Shown one piece after another: positions 55,642-63,998 of a DNA stretch of 64,000 nt. Within the stretch, counting starts at the first letter, position 1. Each line of letters opens with the position of its first letter. Source of the DNA: Nonomuraea gerenzanensis (lineage in GTDB: Bacteria > Actinomycetota > Actinomycetes > Streptosporangiales > Streptosporangiaceae); contig NZ_CP084058.1 in the NCBI RefSeq assembly GCF_020215645.1, positions 5,642,001-5,706,000 of the forward strand, in the 5' to 3' direction. Position numbers and translations under genes: made by a program. Under the pieces are notes generated by a model that searched no databases, was not told the DNA's origin, and saw only the letters and a list, made by a program, of their open reading frames with translations.

Positions 55642-56196
55642 TCATCCTTCTTCCGCGAAGAGCAGCCCGACCAGGGCCGCGATGTCGATGGGGGTGCCCA
55701 GCCGCCGGTTGACGGCGACGGTGGCGAACAGGGTTCTGGCGGCTGTGACGGTGTCGTGCGGGCGCAGCTCGCCGGCATCGATGCGCTCGAGCAGGAACTC
55801 GCCGATGAGCCGCTGCCCCTCACCGACCAGCGTCGCCAGCGGGGCACGGGCCTGGGTGGCGCTGAAGAACACCGTCATCAGTTCGGCGTTCTCGGCCATC
55901 AGCCGATCGAACGCCTCAAGCAACTCGGTCAGCACCACGACAGCCGGTCGGGTGCTGTGAGCCTGTGTCCGCAGCTGCCGCAGCCGGGGGAGGAAACCCC
56001 GCTCCGACAGCAGCGTCTCCACCATCGCCTCCTTGCTGTCGAAGTAGCGGTACAGCAGGCCCGGCGTCACATCGGCGGCCTGGGCCACATCCTTGACCGT
56101 GGCTCCGTCCACACCCTTGTCGGCGAACACGCGCAGGGCCGCGTCCAGCAGTCGTTCTCGGCGCCATGCCGCCTGTTCACTTCGCGTCCGGGACAT
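55642..56196 (-). CDS. TetR-family regulator
   Basis: 184 residues. HTH: RRERLLDAALRVFADKGVDG, TVKDVAQAADVTPGLLYRYF (about 12-50). ATG 56196. A near-palindrome at 56208-56227 immediately upstream is the likely site for autoregulation of the TetR-monooxygenase pair. Confidence 0.92.
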   Translation of the reverse strand: MSRTRSEQAAWRRERLLDAALRVFADKGVDGATVKDVAQAADVTPGLLYRYFDSKEAMVETLLSERGFLPRLRQLRTQAHSTRPAVVVLTELLEAFDRLMAENAELMTVFFSATQARAPLATLVGEGQRLIGEFLLERIDAGELRPHDTVTAARTLFATVAVNRRLGTPIDIAALVGLLFAEEG

Positions 56197-56207
56197 TCCC
56201 CACCTCG

Positions 56208-56227
56208 TTGAGTAAATGTTTATTCAA
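56208..56227. promoter_or_regulatory. Operator of the TetR-monooxygenase pair
   Basis: TTGAGTAAATGTTTATTCAA: 20-bp imperfect palindrome (8 of 10 arm positions match), AT-rich, typical of AcrR/TetR sites, 12 bp from the start codon. Confidence 0.6.
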
Positions 56228-56229
56228 TG

Positions 56230-56893
56230 TATCACGCCGGTGATCCTTTCGTCGGTGCCCTCTTCGGGCGCGCCTCAGGTAAGGGCCGGCCGCGCTCCAG
56301 AGCGCAGGGACGTGGACGGGGAACCGGATCGCCATGGTCACCCGTGAGATACGACGGTCGCTCGGCGGCAGTGCCTGCCACCCGTCCGATCCGGCTGCTG
56401 CGCGGCCGGGAAAGCCGCCTCGGCCACGGACGAACGGCCGGTCCCGCCGGCCGGAGCCGGGCTGCGCGCACCGATCCCGCGCCGTCACCGACCGGGTGCG
56501 GCCGTCGAGATCATCGCCGCGGCGGCGACCTGCACCGAGATGTGGCCCGAACTGCCGCCGGAGACGCCGACCGCCACCCAGGTCGTGGACCTCGGGCCCG
56601 GCGACGCCGTACTTCCGCGAGCGCTTCGGCGCCTTCGACTTCGGCGGCTGCACCCCGATCCTGTGGAGCGGCTGGATCGGTGGTCGACCTGCACCGCCGC
56701 CACCCCCGGCCCCGGCCAGCTCACGCCGCTGGCCATGATGCCCGAACGGGGTGCTGCTCGTTCCGTCACCGTACTTCGTCGGGGTCGTCGCCGGGGTACT
56801 GATGATCGTGGCGGCGCGGAGGACGTCCAGGGGCCCTGTCTGGGAGCGGACGGGACTCAACGGCGCGCCGCAGCATCGCCCCCTCCGCGTTGA
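56230..56893. other. Decayed stretch, no intact gene
   Basis: The plus strand contains disconnected protein-like segments (YFRERFGAFDFGGCTPILW; SPYFVGVVAGVLMIVAAR, a membrane helix) in different frames. Probably the wreck of a small membrane-protein gene; family not recognised. Confidence 0.35.
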
Positions 56894-57541
56894 TCAGAAG
56901 CGGAACATCTCGGTGAATCGGCCGAGTAGCGCGGGATCGCCCTCGATGCGCATGCTGCCGTCGCGGAGTAGCTCGTCCGGGGTCTTGCCGCCGCTCATCA
57001 GCTCGCGGACGGGGTAGCCGGCCAGCCGTTCGATGACGAGGTCGGGGGAGGGATGAGGGCCGATGCCGACCGCGAGCTCTCCATCGGTGATCTGCAGGCG
57101 GAGCGTGATGTCGCTCATGCGGACCTCGTAGCCGGCAGTGACTGCGCGGGCTGCTTCCGGCCGGAAAGCAGTGCGGAAGGACATGGCGATCGACTCGGCG
57201 GTGATGAGCTCGCCGGGGCGGGGCTCGGTGAGTGTCCGGGCGCCCCAGCGGCCCAGCGCGACCAACGCAGGTTCGAGGTCGCGGCCGTAGTCGGTCAGCT
57301 CGTAGACCACGGCGCGCTCGGGGTGCGGCAGCGCGCGCCGGGTGGCCAGGCCGGCCTCTTCCAACTGTTTGAGGCGGGCCGAGAGGATGTTGGTCGGGAT
57401 GGACGGCAGGCCCTTGTGCAGGTCTGTGAAGCGCTGGGCGCCGATGAGCAGGTTGCGGATGATCAGCATGCTCCACCGCTCGCCGACCATCTCCATCGCG
57501 CGGGCCAGGCCGCAGAACTGTCCGTACTCGCGAGACGCCAT
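56894..57541 (-). CDS. HxlR regulator with C-terminal sterol-carrier-like domain
   Basis: 215 residues from ATG 57541. HxlR part 1-100 (MEMVGERWSMLIIRNLLIGA, FTDLHKGLPSIPTNILSARL, AVVYELTDYG); C-terminal part 130-215 (RLQITDGELAVGIGP, DLVIERLAGYPVRELMSGGK, MRIEGDPALLGRFTEMF) is SCP2-like, a ligand-binding module. TATGAT lies nine bases before the ATG without an RBS, so the mRNA may be leaderless. ATG 57553 also in frame. Divergent from the RibD-like reductase. Confidence 0.88.
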   Translation of the reverse strand: MASREYGQFCGLARAMEMVGERWSMLIIRNLLIGAQRFTDLHKGLPSIPTNILSARLKQLEEAGLATRRALPHPERAVVYELTDYGRDLEPALVALGRWGARTLTEPRPGELITAESIAMSFRTAFRPEAARAVTAGYEVRMSDITLRLQITDGELAVGIGPHPSPDLVIERLAGYPVRELMSGGKTPDELLRDGSMRIEGDPALLGRFTEMFRF

Positions 57542-57567
57542 GATGCAAATCATAACCGATGCTTCAA

Positions 57568-57580
57568 TTGACAAAGTCAA
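57568..57580. promoter_or_regulatory. Palindrome in the divergent promoter
   Basis: TTGAC-AAA-GTCAA, perfect, 28 bp upstream of the HxlR start and 74 bp before the reductase start. Likely regulator site overlapping a -35. Confidence 0.55.
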
Positions 57581-57653
57581 CTTGCAAAAGACAAGCTTGC
57601 TGGCCACGGGGCCGTGGAGCGGTCCGCACAGATCGTCTGCAAGGAGTAATCAC

Positions 57654-58199
57654 GTGACCGCCGAACGCAAGATCGTGGCCGGGCTGTTCATTTCGCTGGA
57701 CGGTGTGGTGGAAGCACCGGAGAAGTGGCACTTCCCCTACCTGAACGAGGAGATGAGCGCCGCGGTCGGCCAGATGCACGCCATGGCGGACATCCTGCTG
57801 CTGGGACGGGCCACCTACGAGGCCTTCGCCGCGGTCTGGCCGCACCAGAGCGGCGAGCTGGCCGATCAGCTGAACACCATCAACAAACTGGTCGTCTCGA
57901 CCACCCTGGACAAAGCGGAGTGGAACAACTCGGCTCTGATCAAGAGTGACATCGTCAACGTGCTGGCCGGCCTCAAACGGCAAACCGGCAGGAACATCCA
58001 GCTTTCGGGCAGCATCAGCCTGACCCGCACGCTGCTGCACGCCGGCCTCATCGACGAGTTGCGCCTGCTGGTCCATCCCATCGCGCTGGGCAGTGGGCGG
58101 CGGCTCTTCGCCGCGGACACCGGCCCGGTGCCCCTCGAGCTCACCCGATCCGCCGTGTTCAGCACCGGCGTCGTCGACCTGACCTACCGGCCGGCCTGA
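57654..58199 (+). CDS. RibD C-terminal / dihydrofolate-reductase-fold protein
   Basis: 181 residues from GTG 57654, RBS AAGGAG. GLFISLDGVVEAPEKWHFPY, LLLGRATYEAFAAVWP, LVVSTTLD, LSGSISLTRTLL and LVHPIALGSGRRLF are typical of the small actinobacterial YyaP/RibD-C proteins. Probably an NADPH-dependent reductase of unknown substrate. Confidence 0.92.
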   Translation: MTAERKIVAGLFISLDGVVEAPEKWHFPYLNEEMSAAVGQMHAMADILLLGRATYEAFAAVWPHQSGELADQLNTINKLVVSTTLDKAEWNNSALIKSDIVNVLAGLKRQTGRNIQLSGSISLTRTLLHAGLIDELRLLVHPIALGSGRRLFAADTGPVPLELTRSAVFSTGVVDLTYRPA

Positions 58200-58310
58200 A
58201 CCACCCGAACGCGGAAGAGGCCCGGCAAGGCGCGCACTGCGACTGCTGGGTTCGCACCTTCCGGCCAGACCACCATGGGGTCCCATCCCCGCTGCAGAAT
58301 GGAGAGACGC

Positions 58311-58598
58311 ATGTCGTTCCAGGCCTACCTCGACAACATCGAGGACAAGACGGGGCTGACCCCACGCCAGTTCATCGCTCTGGCGAAGGAACGCGGCTTC
58401 GACGACCCGTCCGTGAAAGCCGGAGTGGTCGTCGACTGGCTGAAACAGGACTACGAGCTCGGACGCGGACACGCGATGGCGTTGGTGCACGTCATCAAGA
58501 AGGGGCCGAAGATCGACGCCGAACACGTCGGCAGCTCGGGCTCCCACCGCGACGCGTCCGACACGCTCTGGCTGGACGGCAAGCACAACCGGCCCTGA
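58311..58598 (+). CDS. DUF4287-domain protein
   Basis: 95 residues, RBS GGAGAG. YLDNIEDKTGLTPRQFIALA, VVVDWLKQDYELGRGHAMAL VHVIKKG (two adjoining segments) match the DUF4287 helical family, small proteins of unknown function often near RibD-like or DinB genes. Confidence 0.88.
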   Translation: MSFQAYLDNIEDKTGLTPRQFIALAKERGFDDPSVKAGVVVDWLKQDYELGRGHAMALVHVIKKGPKIDAEHVGSSGSHRDASDTLWLDGKHNRP

Positions 58599-58615
58599 CG
58601 AACCGGACGAGCTGC

Positions 58616-58873
58616 ATGGACGGCGGGCGCCCGCCTTTCCGGGCGGCACCGTCCCCGCAGGCGGACCTGGAAGCGGCCGGGGTCGAGCTGGTCATGCCCG
58701 GCGTGCGGCCGGTGCTGACCGACCTGCGGGCGCTGGGCCTGGTGGACGGCACACTGACCGCGCTCGCCCCGGCCACCGCGATCGACGTGCTGGTGCGGCG
58801 GCGCATCGAGCAGACCCATCGCCGGCTCACCGAGCTGACCCTCGCGTGGGACGTGCTCACCGAGCTAGGAGCC
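58616..58873 (+). pseudogene. LuxR/TrmB-type regulator N-terminal fragment
   Basis: About 84 codons: ALGLVDGTLTALAPATAIDV, LVRRRIEQTHRRLTEL, AWDVLTEL. This resembles the helical N-terminal region of actinobacterial TrmB-like LuxR-family regulators. The expected continuation is not in frame; it is found inverted, on the other strand, at 58865-59030. Confidence 0.6.
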
Positions 58874-59030
58874 TTGGCGGGCTCGGGTCTTCGGATGCGC
58901 GAACTCTCCGGGATCGGCGCTCAGCATCGTACGGAAGCGGCGGGTGACGGCCGCCCCCTCGGGGATGTGCTCCACCATCTGGACCGGCCGGCCGCTGCGA
59001 TGCTCCTCCGTCACAGGACAAGGACACGGC
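58865..59030 (-). pseudogene. Inverted middle segment of the same regulator
   Basis: The complement reads EEHRSGRPVQMVEHIPEGAA, VTRRFRTMLSADPGEFAHPK and then a stop. In intact relatives this stretch directly follows AWDVLTEL(A). Here it lies in opposite orientation, so a local inversion of about 150-170 bp broke the gene. Confidence 0.6.
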
Positions 59031-59040
59031 TGGCGGGCTG

Positions 59041-59331
59041 TGATGCTCGTTCCCGACCTTCCGCCGCGCGACGGGCGGACGCTCTGCCGACTGCTCCACG
59101 AGGCCCGCCATGTTCTGCTCGACCTGGGCGCCCCGGCGGTTCCCGCCCCGGTCGCCGACCACGTGCACCGCCTGGGCGGGGCCACGTACGAAGGGGATCT
59201 GGACGGTGACGTGCCGGGGGGAGTGGCGTGAGGTCGGCGCGGCCCTGATCCGGCCCGACGACCACGTTCACTGGGCCGCGGATCGCTGGGGATCTGCGCG
59301 GCGGAAGAGCGTGAGCGCGGACGCTATGGGC
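59041..59331 (+). pseudogene. C-terminal fragment of an FAD monooxygenase
   Basis: MLVPDLPPRDGRTLCRLLHE, ARHVLLDLGAP and, after a frameshift near 59231, ALIRPDDHVHWAAD follow the thioredoxin-like C-terminal domain of PgaE/rifampicin-monooxygenase-type hydroxylases (pDLxLxDG...LL...LLDL...LVRPDxHVAW). No FAD-binding part is present. Confidence 0.55.
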
Positions 59332-59398
59332 TCACCATGGTGCACCTCTGGGTGAGCGGGCAGCGTCCCGGTTGCTCATGACGGAGGTGGCGCTCCGG

Positions 59399-59800
59399 TT
59401 ACTGCCCGGGATGCCGGGGCCCGCGCCCGTCGCGGCTCTCGTGGGCGGCCCGGCTGGCTTCGATGTGGGGAACGTGCTCGATGGCCCAGCCGGCGAGGGC
59501 GAGCGCGGGCGGGATGAGGCTCTTGCCGGTGGGGGTGAGGGCGTACTCGACGCGCGGCGGGACTTCGGCGTGGACGGTACGGGAGACCAGGCCGTCGCGT
59601 TCGAGATGGCGCAGAGTCAGGGTGAGCATGCGCTGGGAGATGCCGGGGATCTGCTGGTGCAGATCGGTGAAGCGCACGGTGCCCTGGTCGAGGGTGGCGA
59701 CGACGAGCAGGGTCCACTTGTTGCAGATGCGGTCGAGGATGGCGCGCAGGACGCGGCCGCCGTCTCCGCGGATCAGGCAGGTGTGCTCGTAGCCCGGCAT
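59399..59800 (-). CDS. HxlR-family regulator
   Basis: 133 residues from ATG 59800, RBS AGGGGG. ILDRICNKWTLLVVATLDQG, FTDLHQQIPGISQRMLTLTLRHLERDGLVSR, PPRVEYALTPTG. Cys in HTCLIRG (about residue 7) and in RICNKW could sense redox stress. Divergent from the DoxX gene. Confidence 0.92.
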   Translation of the reverse strand: MPGYEHTCLIRGDGGRVLRAILDRICNKWTLLVVATLDQGTVRFTDLHQQIPGISQRMLTLTLRHLERDGLVSRTVHAEVPPRVEYALTPTGKSLIPPALALAGWAIEHVPHIEASRAAHESRDGRGPRHPGQ

Positions 59801-59821
59801 GACAACCCCCTGTGTGTTACG

Positions 59822-59831
59822 CACACGTGTG
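59822..59831. promoter_or_regulatory. Palindrome in the HxlR/DoxX divergent promoter
   Basis: CACACGTGTG, perfect 10 bp, followed by CTTTTGTAAGG; 22 bp upstream of the HxlR start. Candidate operator. Confidence 0.45.
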
Positions 59832-59933
59832 TGCCTTTTGTAAGGCTTTCAATAGTGACGCATGATGAGGCTCCTTACGACCGGTAACCATTGGGCCCGG
59901 TCTCCCGTTCTTCCTGATCGTGAAGGTGTCCTC

Positions 59934-60299
59934 ATGGAGTTGTCGTACTGGGTCGTGGCGGCGCTGCTGGCCGTGCTGTACCTCTTCGCCGGCGGCAAGA
60001 AGCTCGTTCAGAGCCGGGAGCGGCTGCAGCCGATGATGGGCTGGGTCGACACCGTCCCGATGCCGCTGGTGCGGTCGATCGGCGTGCTGGAGGTGCTCGG
60101 CGTGGCGGGGCTGATCCTGCCGCCGCTGACCGGGGTCGCGGTGTGGCTGGCGGTGGCCGCGGCGGCCGGTCTGGCGTTGATCCAGGTCGGGGCCATCGTG
60201 CTGCATGTGAGCCGGGGCGAGGTGTCGGTGGTGTGGCTCAACGTGGTCGCGCTGGCGGTCGCGGCGGCGGCGGTGTGGCTGGCCACCGTGTGGCTCTAG
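59934..60299 (+). CDS. DoxX-family membrane protein
   Basis: 121 residues from ATG 59934 (GAAGGTG upstream). Four membrane spans (VVAALLAVLYLFAGGKKLV, VLEVLGVAGLILPPLTGVA, LAVAAAAGLALIQVGAIVL, NVVALAVAAAAVWLATVWL), with the DoxX FAGGKKL motif. Members act in thiosulfate or redox-stress metabolism in some bacteria; here probably controlled by the divergent HxlR. Confidence 0.9.
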   Translation: MELSYWVVAALLAVLYLFAGGKKLVQSRERLQPMMGWVDTVPMPLVRSIGVLEVLGVAGLILPPLTGVAVWLAVAAAAGLALIQVGAIVLHVSRGEVSVVWLNVVALAVAAAAVWLATVWL

Positions 60300-60334
60300 A
60301 CGAGCCGGTCCGGCGCGGCGGCCCGGCCGGGCCT

Positions 60335-60401
60335 CGCGCGATCCACCGGCGCGGGAGCGACGGCCTGCCTGCTTGGGGAACGGCCGCCGGCGGATCGCGC
60401 G
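60335..60401. terminator. Bidirectional terminator between doxX-like and carbonic anhydrase genes
   Basis: 16-bp arms at 60335-60350 and 60386-60401 (one mismatch) with a 35-nt loop, between two convergent stops. Confidence 0.65.
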
Positions 60402-60407
60402 AAGCGG

Positions 60408-61100
60408 TCACACCAGCCGGGTGACCTTGCCGGTGTCGAGCGAGTAGTACCCGCCCACGATCTTGAGCTTACGGTCGGCGATGCGCGGGGCGAGCAGTTT
60501 GTCGGCCTTGAGCTCGGCCACGACGTTGGTGGTGTTGATGCGGATCATCCTGTCCACGTCCCCGCGGGCCTGCTTGTAGGCGGGCCGCAGGTCGGTCACG
60601 ATGCGCTGCAGGTGGCCGGGGAGCTTCGTGCCCTCCTTGAGAGCGTGGGCGGCGGCGGTGACAGCGCCGCAGCGCTGGTGGCCGAGCACCACGATCAGGG
60701 GGGTGTCCAGCTCGGCGGGGCCGTACTCGATGGCGCCGGCGACGAGGGGGTCGATGGTCTGGGCGGCGCTGCGTACGGCCAGGATGTCACCGACCCCGAG
60801 ATCGAAGACGATCTCCGGGGTGACGCGGGAGTCGATGCAGGAGACGACCACCGCGTACGGCTCCTGCTTCTCGGCGACCTCCGCGCGCCGGGTGGCGTCC
60901 TGGTGGGGGTGGGTGGAGGCGCCGGCGGCCCAGCGCCGGTTGCCCTCACGCAGCTTCGCCCACGCCTCGTCCGGGGTGGTGGGGCGGCGTGTGGCGGTGC
61001 GGGTGAGGCCGTACGCCGCCCCGCCGTCTAACAGCGCCCCTCCGGCGACCAGCCCGGCGGCGAGCAGTACTGTACGTCGGCCGATGATCTTCTTAGTCAT
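60408..61100 (-). CDS. Exported beta-carbonic anhydrase
   Basis: 230 residues from ATG 61100. N-terminus MTKKIIGRRTVLLAAGLVAG has a twin-arginine-like start and hydrophobic core, so the enzyme is probably exported or lipid-bilayer anchored. Zn ligands and catalytic dyad: Cys88, Asp90, Arg92 (CIDSR), His141 and Cys144 (GHQRCG). EGNRRWAAG and the C-terminal KIVGGYYSLDTGKVT fit the beta class. It would convert CO2 to bicarbonate in the envelope, where urease-released carbonate is also handled in some bacteria. Confidence 0.93.
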   Translation of the reverse strand: MTKKIIGRRTVLLAAGLVAGGALLDGGAAYGLTRTATRRPTTPDEAWAKLREGNRRWAAGASTHPHQDATRRAEVAEKQEPYAVVVSCIDSRVTPEIVFDLGVGDILAVRSAAQTIDPLVAGAIEYGPAELDTPLIVVLGHQRCGAVTAAAHALKEGTKLPGHLQRIVTDLRPAYKQARGDVDRMIRINTTNVVAELKADKLLAPRIADRKLKIVGGYYSLDTGKVTRLV

Positions 61101-61214
61101 AGGATCCAGTATGCAGTACACGGAATACCATGCCTCCAAGGCGTAGCTGACTGCGGACGACCGCTGCCGCGCGCTGACGCCCGGCCAGCACGGTGACAGC
61201 CCGCAGTTCCAGGA

Positions 61215-61420
61215 CTCGAGACCAGCGCGACAACCGGCGCCCGCGCGGCTCGGCCGGAGGGCGGCCCGCCGGTTCCGACGCCGAGCGCTACAAGGCACGT
61301 CACGTCGTCGGCCGGGGGATCAACCGGCTGAAGACTTCCGCGCCGTGGCCACCCGCTACGACGAGCGTGCCTGCATCTTCCTCGGCGCTCCGTCCGGCCG
61401 GCGACGCGTTCGTCGGACAA
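61215..61420 (+). pseudogene. IS5-family transposase C-terminal remnant
   Basis: GGRPAGSDAERYKARHVVGR, GINRLK, then in another frame DFRAVATRYDERACIFLGA. In intact IS5/IS427-type transposases GGRPxxFDxExYKxRHxVERxINRLKxFRAVATRYDK is continuous. One frameshift; the remainder of the element is missing. Confidence 0.75.
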
Positions 61421-61462
61421 ATTCGCTACCCGGCGGCCGCAGCGCCGTGATAGACAACCGAC

Positions 61463-62233
61463 GTGCAGAACATCTTGGAGTTTCCCAAGGTCCTGCTGAT
61501 CGAAGACCGCTCGGCCGCGTTCCGCGCCGCGATCGCGTCCGCCCCCGACCTTGACGTCCAGGTCCCGACCTGCCCGGACTGGACGCTGCGCGAACTGGCG
61601 CAGCACCTCGGCGACGGGCGCCGCCGCCAGGCCGCCATCGTCGCGGCGGGCCCGGACGCTGAGCCCCCGGCGAAGACGGGCCCGAAGGACGCCCCGACCG
61701 CGCCCCGCGACCGCGAAGCCCTGGACGCCTGGCTCGCCGAGTCAACCGAGCTCATGCTCGCCGCGATGCGCGAGGCCGGCCCGGACCGCGGCTGCTGGAC
61801 CTGGTGGGGCCGCTCGCAGGCCCCGGAGACCAGCGGAGCCGTGGCCCGGCACCAGATCCAGGAGATCGCCGTCCACACCTACGACGCCCAGCTCACCCAG
61901 GGGGTCGCACAGCCGCTGCCGACGGACGTCGCGGTCGAGGGCGTCGACGAGTTCCTGACGACCGTCGCGGCGACGACCGTCCCCTGGCCGTTCAAGCCGG
62001 CGACCATCGACCTGCACGCGACCGAGGGCCGCTCCTGGCGCCTGACCCTCGACGCCGACGGCGTCCGCTGCGACGACCTCGCCGCCGACGCGGAGCCGGG
62101 CGACCTGGCGATGCGAGGCGCAGCGAGCGAACTGGTCCTCTACTTCTACGAGCGCGTCCCGCTCGGCCGCCTGGAGACCACCGGCGACACCGAGCCGATG
62201 GAGCAGCTCGCAGACTGGGACCCGAACGCGTGA
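61463..62233 (+). CDS. Mycothiol-dependent DinB-like protein (TIGR03083 type)
   Basis: 256 residues, GTG 61463. VPTCPDWTLRELAQHLGDGR (about 34-53), HQIQEIAVHTYDAQLTQG (metal-binding His region) and a C-terminal EELVLYFYxR-like segment (SELVLYFYERVPLGRLETTG). Typical of the actinobacterial maleylpyruvate-isomerase-like family. TAGACA lies just before the GTG with no RBS, so it may be leaderless. Confidence 0.88.
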   Translation: MQNILEFPKVLLIEDRSAAFRAAIASAPDLDVQVPTCPDWTLRELAQHLGDGRRRQAAIVAAGPDAEPPAKTGPKDAPTAPRDREALDAWLAESTELMLAAMREAGPDRGCWTWWGRSQAPETSGAVARHQIQEIAVHTYDAQLTQGVAQPLPTDVAVEGVDEFLTTVAATTVPWPFKPATIDLHATEGRSWRLTLDADGVRCDDLAADAEPGDLAMRGAASELVLYFYERVPLGRLETTGDTEPMEQLADWDPNA

Positions 62234-62604
62234 AAGGCGCACTTGCGACGCATCCGTCGGTTGCCCGCGCTCCTGCGGGCGCCACTGAGCCCTGGGGATC
62301 GGCGCAGGGCCTCGCGGCGGATGCGGATGATCCGGTCGCGCGCCCCATCCCGGTGGCCGGGGCGTCCAGCAGGTAGAGCACCGCGGTCAGCGGTGGACCC
62401 CAGATCCGGGTGGCCGGTGATCCGCGGCGCGGCTCGGCCGGGAATCCGTGACGCGGCCGAGGGCGTCCACCAAGGTTCTGAGGCGGCTTTCACCTGCGGC
62501 TCCGCCGGGCGGCTGAGGCGAGCGGGAAGAACAAGACTGTTGTCCGCTGATTTTCTCGTGCACGGTTGTCGGCGTCCCCACCCCATGCCGACAGGAGTTC
62601 CAGC
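62234..62604. other. Intergenic stretch before the carotenoid oxygenase
   Basis: No supported gene. The last 100 bases are less GC-rich (TTGTCCGCTGATTTTCTCG) and probably contain the carotenoid-oxygenase promoter. Confidence 0.4.
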
Positions 62605-63951
62605 ATGTCCGAAGCCGTGCCGCTGCACCTGGCGGGCAACAACGCACCGGTCGCCGAGGAGGTGACCCTGAAGCCGTCCAAGGTCGTCGGCGAGATCCCG
62701 GCCGAGCTGAGCGGGCAGTTCTTCCGCAACGGGCCCAACCCGCGTACCGGCTGGTCGCCGCACTCCTTCGCGGGCGACGGAATGATCCACACCATCGCGC
62801 TGGAGGGCGGCAGGGCTCGCTGGTACCGCAACCGGTACGTACGCACGCCGCTGTACGAGCACCCCGGCCAGTCCCGCCTCGCCCTCGCCTTCGACCAGGA
62901 GACCGGCCGGATCGACTACCGGGTCACCACGGCCAACACCCACCTGATCGCGCACGCGGGCCGGCTGTTCGCCCTGGAAGAGGGCGGCTTCCCGTACGAG
63001 GTGACGCCGGACCTCGCCACGATCGGGGCGTACACCTTCGACGGGGCCCTGCGGACCCCGATGACCGCGCATCCGAAGACCTGCCCGATCACCGGTGAGC
63101 TGCTGTTCTTCGGCTACCGGCTGCGCCCGCCGTACCTGACCTGCTACCGCGCCTCGCCCGCCGGCGAAGTGGTGCAGAGGAGGGTCGTGGACGTGCCGCG
63201 GGCGACGATGATGCACGACTTCGCCATCACCCGCCACCACGTGATCTTCATGGACCTGCCGGTCGTCTTCGACCCCGCCCAGGCGGCGGCGGGCGGGCCG
63301 CCGTGGCGCTGGGACGACGCGCACCGCGCCCGGTTCGGCGTGCTGGCGCGTATGGCCGGCGACGACGCGCCCGTCCGCTGGTTCGACATCGCCCCGTGCT
63401 ACGTGTGGCACACCATGAACGCCTTCGAGGACCCGCGGGGCGACACGATCACCGTCACCGGCACCCGTGTCCGCACGCTGTGGCGCGGCGGCGCCGGAGA
63501 CCTGGAGGGCGGGCTCCCGGTCGTGTACCGCTGGACGCTGGACCTGAGGTCCGGCGCGGTCGCCGAGGAGGCACTCGACGACACGCCCAGCGAATACCCC
63601 CGGGTGGCCGACTCGGTGCTCGGGCTGCCCCACCGTTACGGCTACACGACGAGCTTCTCCCTGGACGCCGAGCCGGAGCGGTCGGAGATCTACGCCTACG
63701 ACCTCATCGGCGGCGGGCGGGCGGTGCACCGCCTCCCCGCGGGCCACACCTGCGGCGAGGCCGTCTTCGTGCCCCGGGCCGGGGGCGGCGAGAACGAGGG
63801 CTTCCTGATGACGTTCGCGCACGATCGCGCCGCCGGCACGAGTTACCTGGCCGTCCTGGACGCCGCCGACCTGGCCGCGCCCCCGCTCGCCGAGGTGCAC
63901 GTACCGGTGCGTGTCCCCGCGGGCTTCCACGGCAACTGGATCCCGGCCTGA
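62605..63951 (+). CDS. Carotenoid cleavage oxygenase (RPE65/CCD family)
   Basis: 448 residues from ATG 62605, RBS ACAGGAG. The family start ELSGQFFRNGPNP, GDGMIH, and the four iron-binding His are all visible: His156 (TAHPK), His204 (MMHDFAIT), His269 (VWHTMNAFED) and His442 (GFHGNWIP). Cleaves a polyene or stilbene double bond with O2; the exact substrate is not predictable. Confidence 0.95.
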   Translation: MSEAVPLHLAGNNAPVAEEVTLKPSKVVGEIPAELSGQFFRNGPNPRTGWSPHSFAGDGMIHTIALEGGRARWYRNRYVRTPLYEHPGQSRLALAFDQETGRIDYRVTTANTHLIAHAGRLFALEEGGFPYEVTPDLATIGAYTFDGALRTPMTAHPKTCPITGELLFFGYRLRPPYLTCYRASPAGEVVQRRVVDVPRATMMHDFAITRHHVIFMDLPVVFDPAQAAAGGPPWRWDDAHRARFGVLARMAGDDAPVRWFDIAPCYVWHTMNAFEDPRGDTITVTGTRVRTLWRGGAGDLEGGLPVVYRWTLDLRSGAVAEEALDDTPSEYPRVADSVLGLPHRYGYTTSFSLDAEPERSEIYAYDLIGGGRAVHRLPAGHTCGEAVFVPRAGGGENEGFLMTFAHDRAAGTSYLAVLDAADLAAPPLAEVHVPVRVPAGFHGNWIPA

Positions 63952-63974
63952 GTATCGAGGGCGCACCTTCATCG

Positions 63975-63998
63975 GGCCAGGCAAGGCTCAGCCTGGCC
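63975..63998 (+). terminator. Terminator of the carotenoid oxygenase gene
   Basis: GGCCAGGC-AAGGCTCA-GCCTGGCC: perfect 8-bp stem 23 nt after the stop. Confidence 0.65.
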
